Positions 7,451 to 9,531 of a DNA stretch of 9,531 nucleotides are shown here, piece by piece. The stretch is taken from assembly GCA_946478895.1 (NCBI GenBank), contig CAMLDY010000096.1:1-9531 (forward strand). Direction: 5' to 3'. Within the stretch, counting starts at the first letter, position 1. The number at the start of each line of letters is the position of its first letter. The notes below the pieces were generated by a model. That model did not search any database and was not told the DNA's origin. It saw nothing but the letters and a program-made list of their open reading frames with translations. This stretch comes from an uncultured Gemmatimonadota bacterium (lineage in GTDB: Bacteria; Gemmatimonadota; Gemmatimonadetes; Gemmatimonadales; Gemmatimonadaceae). A program made the position numbers and the translations under genes.

Positions 7451-7480
7451 TTTGTAATCCGCGCGTCAGGTAGATATTTG
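7451..7480 (+). promoter_or_regulatory. Possible promoter of the GH78 gene
   Basis: TTTG (7451-7454) and GATATTTG (7473-7480) are 18 bp apart. This is one mismatch from the Bacteroidota-type pattern TTTG / TAnnTTTG. A sigma-70 reading (TTGTAA at 7452-7457 with a weak -10 near 7475) is also possible. It lies about 67 nt before the GH78 ATG in the AT-richer part of the gap. Chance is a real alternative. Confidence 0.22.
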
Positions 7481-7489
7481 AGCAGTCAA

Positions 7490-7505
7490 TCGTTTTATGA
7501 AACGA
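7490..7505. promoter_or_regulatory. Operator-like palindrome TCGTTT-TATG-AAACGA upstream of GH78
   Basis: Perfect 6-bp arms flank a 4-bp centre, 41 nt before the GH78 ATG and just downstream of the possible promoter at 7451-7480. The size and position suit a repressor binding site. No regulator gene lies in the window. The rest of the 220-bp gap (7327-7546) shows only the cupin signals and a partial direct repeat of GTCCG(G)ATT near 7400-7421. Confidence 0.4.
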
Positions 7506-7546
7506 CATTTCGCGAGTTATTTCCCGGACTTCGTGTGATTCGATTT

Positions 7547-9531
7547 ATGTCGGTGCTGCTTAGTCGCGGCGGGTTTTCGATCGTGGGCATTTTCGTGTTG
7601 TCGGCGACGGTGCGGGCGCAGGAAGCGCCCGTGTTCAATGGCGCGCCGGCCGCGCACTGGATCGCGCCGCCAAATGTGCCGGGCGATTCCTTCACCGTCT
7701 TTCACGCCCGACGAAGCTTCGCGCTGACCGATTTGCCGCGCCGCTTCGTGATCCACGTCTCGGCCGACAATCGTTACAAGCTCTACGTGAACGGCGCGCA
7801 GGTCTCGTCGGGACCGCAGCGCTCGGACGTGACACACTGGCGCTACGAGACGGTCGACATCGCTCGCCAGCTGCACGCGGGCCGCAACGTCATTGCCGCA
7901 CTCGTCTGGAACTGGGGCGCCGCGCGGCCGGTCGCGCAACACACCCACCGCACCGGATTTCTGATCCAGGGCGAAAGCCCCGTCGAGGCAGCGCTCGTCA
8001 ACACGGGGGCGAGCTGGAAGGTGCGGATCGATTCCGCATATGCGCCGATCGTGATAACGAGCGCCGACATGGGCAACTACTACGCGGCCGCGCCCGGCGA
8101 TTCCATCGACGGCACGCGGTATCCGTGGGGCTGGGAATCCACGCAGTACGTCGACGATGCCTGGCTGAGTCCTGCAATCGTCGGCAACGTCAGACGTCAG
8201 GCGATGCCGCCCGGCGATTACGGCGAAGTATCCGGTTGGCAGCTCGAGCCACGCTCCATTCCTGCGATGGAAGAAAAGGAGCAGCGGCTCGTCAGCGTGC
8301 GGCGCAGCAGCGGCGTTCGGACCAGCGACGAGTTCCTGCGCGGCACTGGCGATCTCGTCATTCCCACGCGGACGACTGCCTCGATCCTCGTCGATCAGTA
8401 CAAGACCACGGACGCCTATCCCGTGCTCGAGACGAGCGGCGGCACGGGCAGCAGCGTCCGCCTCACCTACGCCGAGGCGCTCGTCGACGCAAAAGGTCGG
8501 AAAGGAAATCGAAACGACATCGACGGGCGAACGATCCATGGCGTGCACGACGTCTTCCTTCCCGACGGTGGCGCCCACCGCCGTTTCACCTCTTTGTGGT
8601 GGCGCTCCTTTCGATACATCCAGCTCGACGTCACCACGCGCGACGAGCCGCTGCGCATCCACGACCTGCATGGAATCTTTACCGCATATCCCTTCGTCGA
8701 GCGCGGACGATTCAGCAGCGACCTGCCGTGGCTTGCCGACATGTGGAAGATGAACTGGAACGGCGCCCGCATTGGTGCCTTCGAGACCTACATGGACACG
8801 CCGTACTGGGAGCAGCTCCAGTACATCGGCGACACCCGCATCCAGTCGCTCATCTCGCTGTACGTCGCGGGCGACGACAGGCTGATGCGCCAGGCAATCG
8901 ATCACTTCGATCTATCGCGAATTCCGGAAGGGCTGACGACGAGCCGCTACCCATCATCGCTGACCCAGATCATCCCGCCGTTCTCGCTCATCTACGTCGC
9001 GATGGTGCACGACTACTTTATGTACCGCACCGAGAACGCCTTCGTGCGCGCGCGACTGCCGGGGATCCGCGGGGTCCTCGACTGGTACGCTCGTCACATC
9101 GATTCCACCGGGATGCTCGGCGCGATGCCGTACTGGAACTACGTCGATTGGACCCCGCGCTGGGACCGCGGCGTGCCGCCCCGCGCCGATGCCGGTCACT
9201 CGACTACGATCTCACTACTATATGTATACGCGCTCGATCGGGCAGCGGAGCTCGAGCGGGCGCTGGGGATGCGCGGCGCGGCGCAGGATTATCGCGCGCG
9301 AGCCGATGGGGTGCGCGCCGCGGTCCGCGCCCGGGCTTGGGATTCCGCGCGCGGATTATTTCGCGATTCGCCCGATAGCGTGAGCTACAGCCAGCAGACT
9401 AACGTGCTGGCGATTCTCGCTGACGCCGTGCCGGTCGGCCGAGAGCGGGCAGTGATGGAGCGGGTCCTCGGCGACGCGACGCTGACTCCCGCTTCGTATT
9501 ACTTCAGCTTCTACGTTCTCGAGGCGCTGCG
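7547..9531 (+). CDS. Secreted GH78-type alpha-L-rhamnosidase (3' end cut by window)
   Basis: 661 codons are open to the window edge. Seen: a signal peptide ending VRA|QE (cleavage likely after Ala24). An N-terminal beta-sandwich follows, with AHWIAPP near 36 and then FVIHVSADNRYKLYVNG, HWRYETVDIA and NVIAALVWNWG, typical of the carbohydrate-binding-like domain of rhamnosidases. Next come a second beta domain (RFTSLWWRSFRYIQLDV) and a helical six-hairpin catalytic domain. In DTPYWEQLQYIGD the spacing Asp417-x4-Glu422-x6-Asp429 matches the Asp/Glu/Asp set of characterised GH78 enzymes, Glu422 being the likely general acid. The sequence continues with GDTRIQSLISLYVAGDDRLM, IIPPFSLIYVAMVHDY and PYWNYVDW. 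The second catalytic Glu lies C-terminal in this family and is probably outside the window. Role: release of terminal alpha-L-rhamnose from glycans or plant glycosides outside the cytoplasm. No Shine-Dalgarno is seen; an in-frame GTG at 7535 would add four residues. Confidence 0.92.
   Translation, partial: MSVLLSRGGFSIVGIFVLSATVRAQEAPVFNGAPAAHWIAPPNVPGDSFTVFHARRSFALTDLPRRFVIHVSADNRYKLYVNGAQVSSGPQRSDVTHWRYETVDIARQLHAGRNVIAALVWNWGAARPVAQHTHRTGFLIQGESPVEAALVNTGASWKVRIDSAYAPIVITSADMGNYYAAAPGDSIDGTRYPWGWESTQYVDDAWLSPAIVGNVRRQAMPPGDYGEVSGWQLEPRSIPAMEEKEQRLVSVRRSSGVRTSDEFLRGTGDLVIPTRTTASILVDQYKTTDAYPVLETSGGTGSSVRLTYAEALVDAKGRKGNRNDIDGRTIHGVHDVFLPDGGAHRRFTSLWWRSFRYIQLDVTTRDEPLRIHDLHGIFTAYPFVERGRFSSDLPWLADMWKMNWNGARIGAFETYMDTPYWEQLQYIGDTRIQSLISLYVAGDDRLMRQAIDHFDLSRIPEGLTTSRYPSSLTQIIPPFSLIYVAMVHDYFMYRTENAFVRARLPGIRGVLDWYARHIDSTGMLGAMPYWNYVDWTPRWDRGVPPRADAGHSTTISLLYVYALDRAAELERALGMRGAAQDYRARADGVRAAVRARAWDSARGLFRDSPDSVSYSQQTNVLAILADAVPVGRERAVMERVLGDATLTPASYYFSFYVLEAL

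Noticed and set aside
7497..7538. 14-codon frame (13 residues plus stop) ending 8 nt before the GH78 ATG, considered as a leader peptide
   Set aside because: It has no Shine-Dalgarno sequence, no repeated regulatory codons and no attenuator structure; its ATG lies in the palindrome centre, probably by chance.
7517..8905. Long minus-strand open frame of 462 codons opposite the GH78 gene
   Set aside because: Its translation is Arg/Val/Asp-rich without recognisable motifs or signal peptide, and the plus strand across the same span carries a continuous GH78 protein with catalytic residues. High GC content readily keeps antisense frames open.
8125..9378. Plus-strand open frame of 417 codons overlapping GH78 in another frame
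   Set aside because: It is strongly Arg-rich low-complexity and is out of frame with the GH78 reading that contains all family motifs.
1..9531. Search for tRNA, rRNA, CRISPR repeats, IS ends, integrase or phage genes, toxin-antitoxin pairs
   Set aside because: None was recognised: no spaced direct-repeat array, no transposase or recombinase motif, and no non-coding stretch longer than 220 bp.

Overview
The window is GC-rich bacterial DNA that is almost fully coding. It holds six genes, two of them cut by the window edges. All six products carry an N-terminal export signal, and five of these end in a classical Ala-Gln cleavage site (…A|Q). I infer a Gram-negative, didermic, probably heterotrophic bacterium. 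The mix of a SusC/RagA-like outer-membrane barrel protein, an M1 peptidase of the GGMEYP type, a DUF6624 protein and a GH78 enzyme resembles what I would expect from Gemmatimonadota. Acidobacteriota or another FCB-like lineage is not excluded, and no taxonomic marker gene is present.

Layout: (1) 1-2013, minus strand: a lipoprotein M1 zinc metallopeptidase, missing only its extreme C-terminus. (2) 2014-2106: a 93-bp divergent intergenic region containing a perfect 7-3-7 palindrome. (3) 2107-6851, plus strand: three closely spaced genes (gaps of 59 and 33 nt) that could form one operon. They encode an 842-aa TonB-dependent-receptor-type outer-membrane protein, a 201-aa exported protein I do not recognise, and a 505-aa exported protein that joins a GATase-1-like/DUF4350-type N-terminal domain to a C-terminal DUF6624 domain. 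(4) 6826-6869: a strong hairpin that begins inside the last codons of the 505-aa gene and lies between convergent genes. (5) 6874-7326, minus strand: a small secreted cupin with the best Shine-Dalgarno sequence in the window. (6) 7327-7546: a 220-bp divergent intergenic region that is visibly AT-richer, with two operator-like inverted repeats. (7) 7547-9531, plus strand: a secreted GH78-type alpha-L-rhamnosidase, cut by the window end.

How the genes might work together is inference. M1 peptidase and GH78 are extracytoplasmic degradative enzymes, and the barrel protein could import oligomers. The operon of receptor, unknown protein and DUF4350/DUF6624 fusion is the least explained part and the best candidate for something undescribed. 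No rRNA, tRNA, CRISPR array, IS element, phage gene or long repeat was seen. No gene-free stretch exceeds 300 bp.
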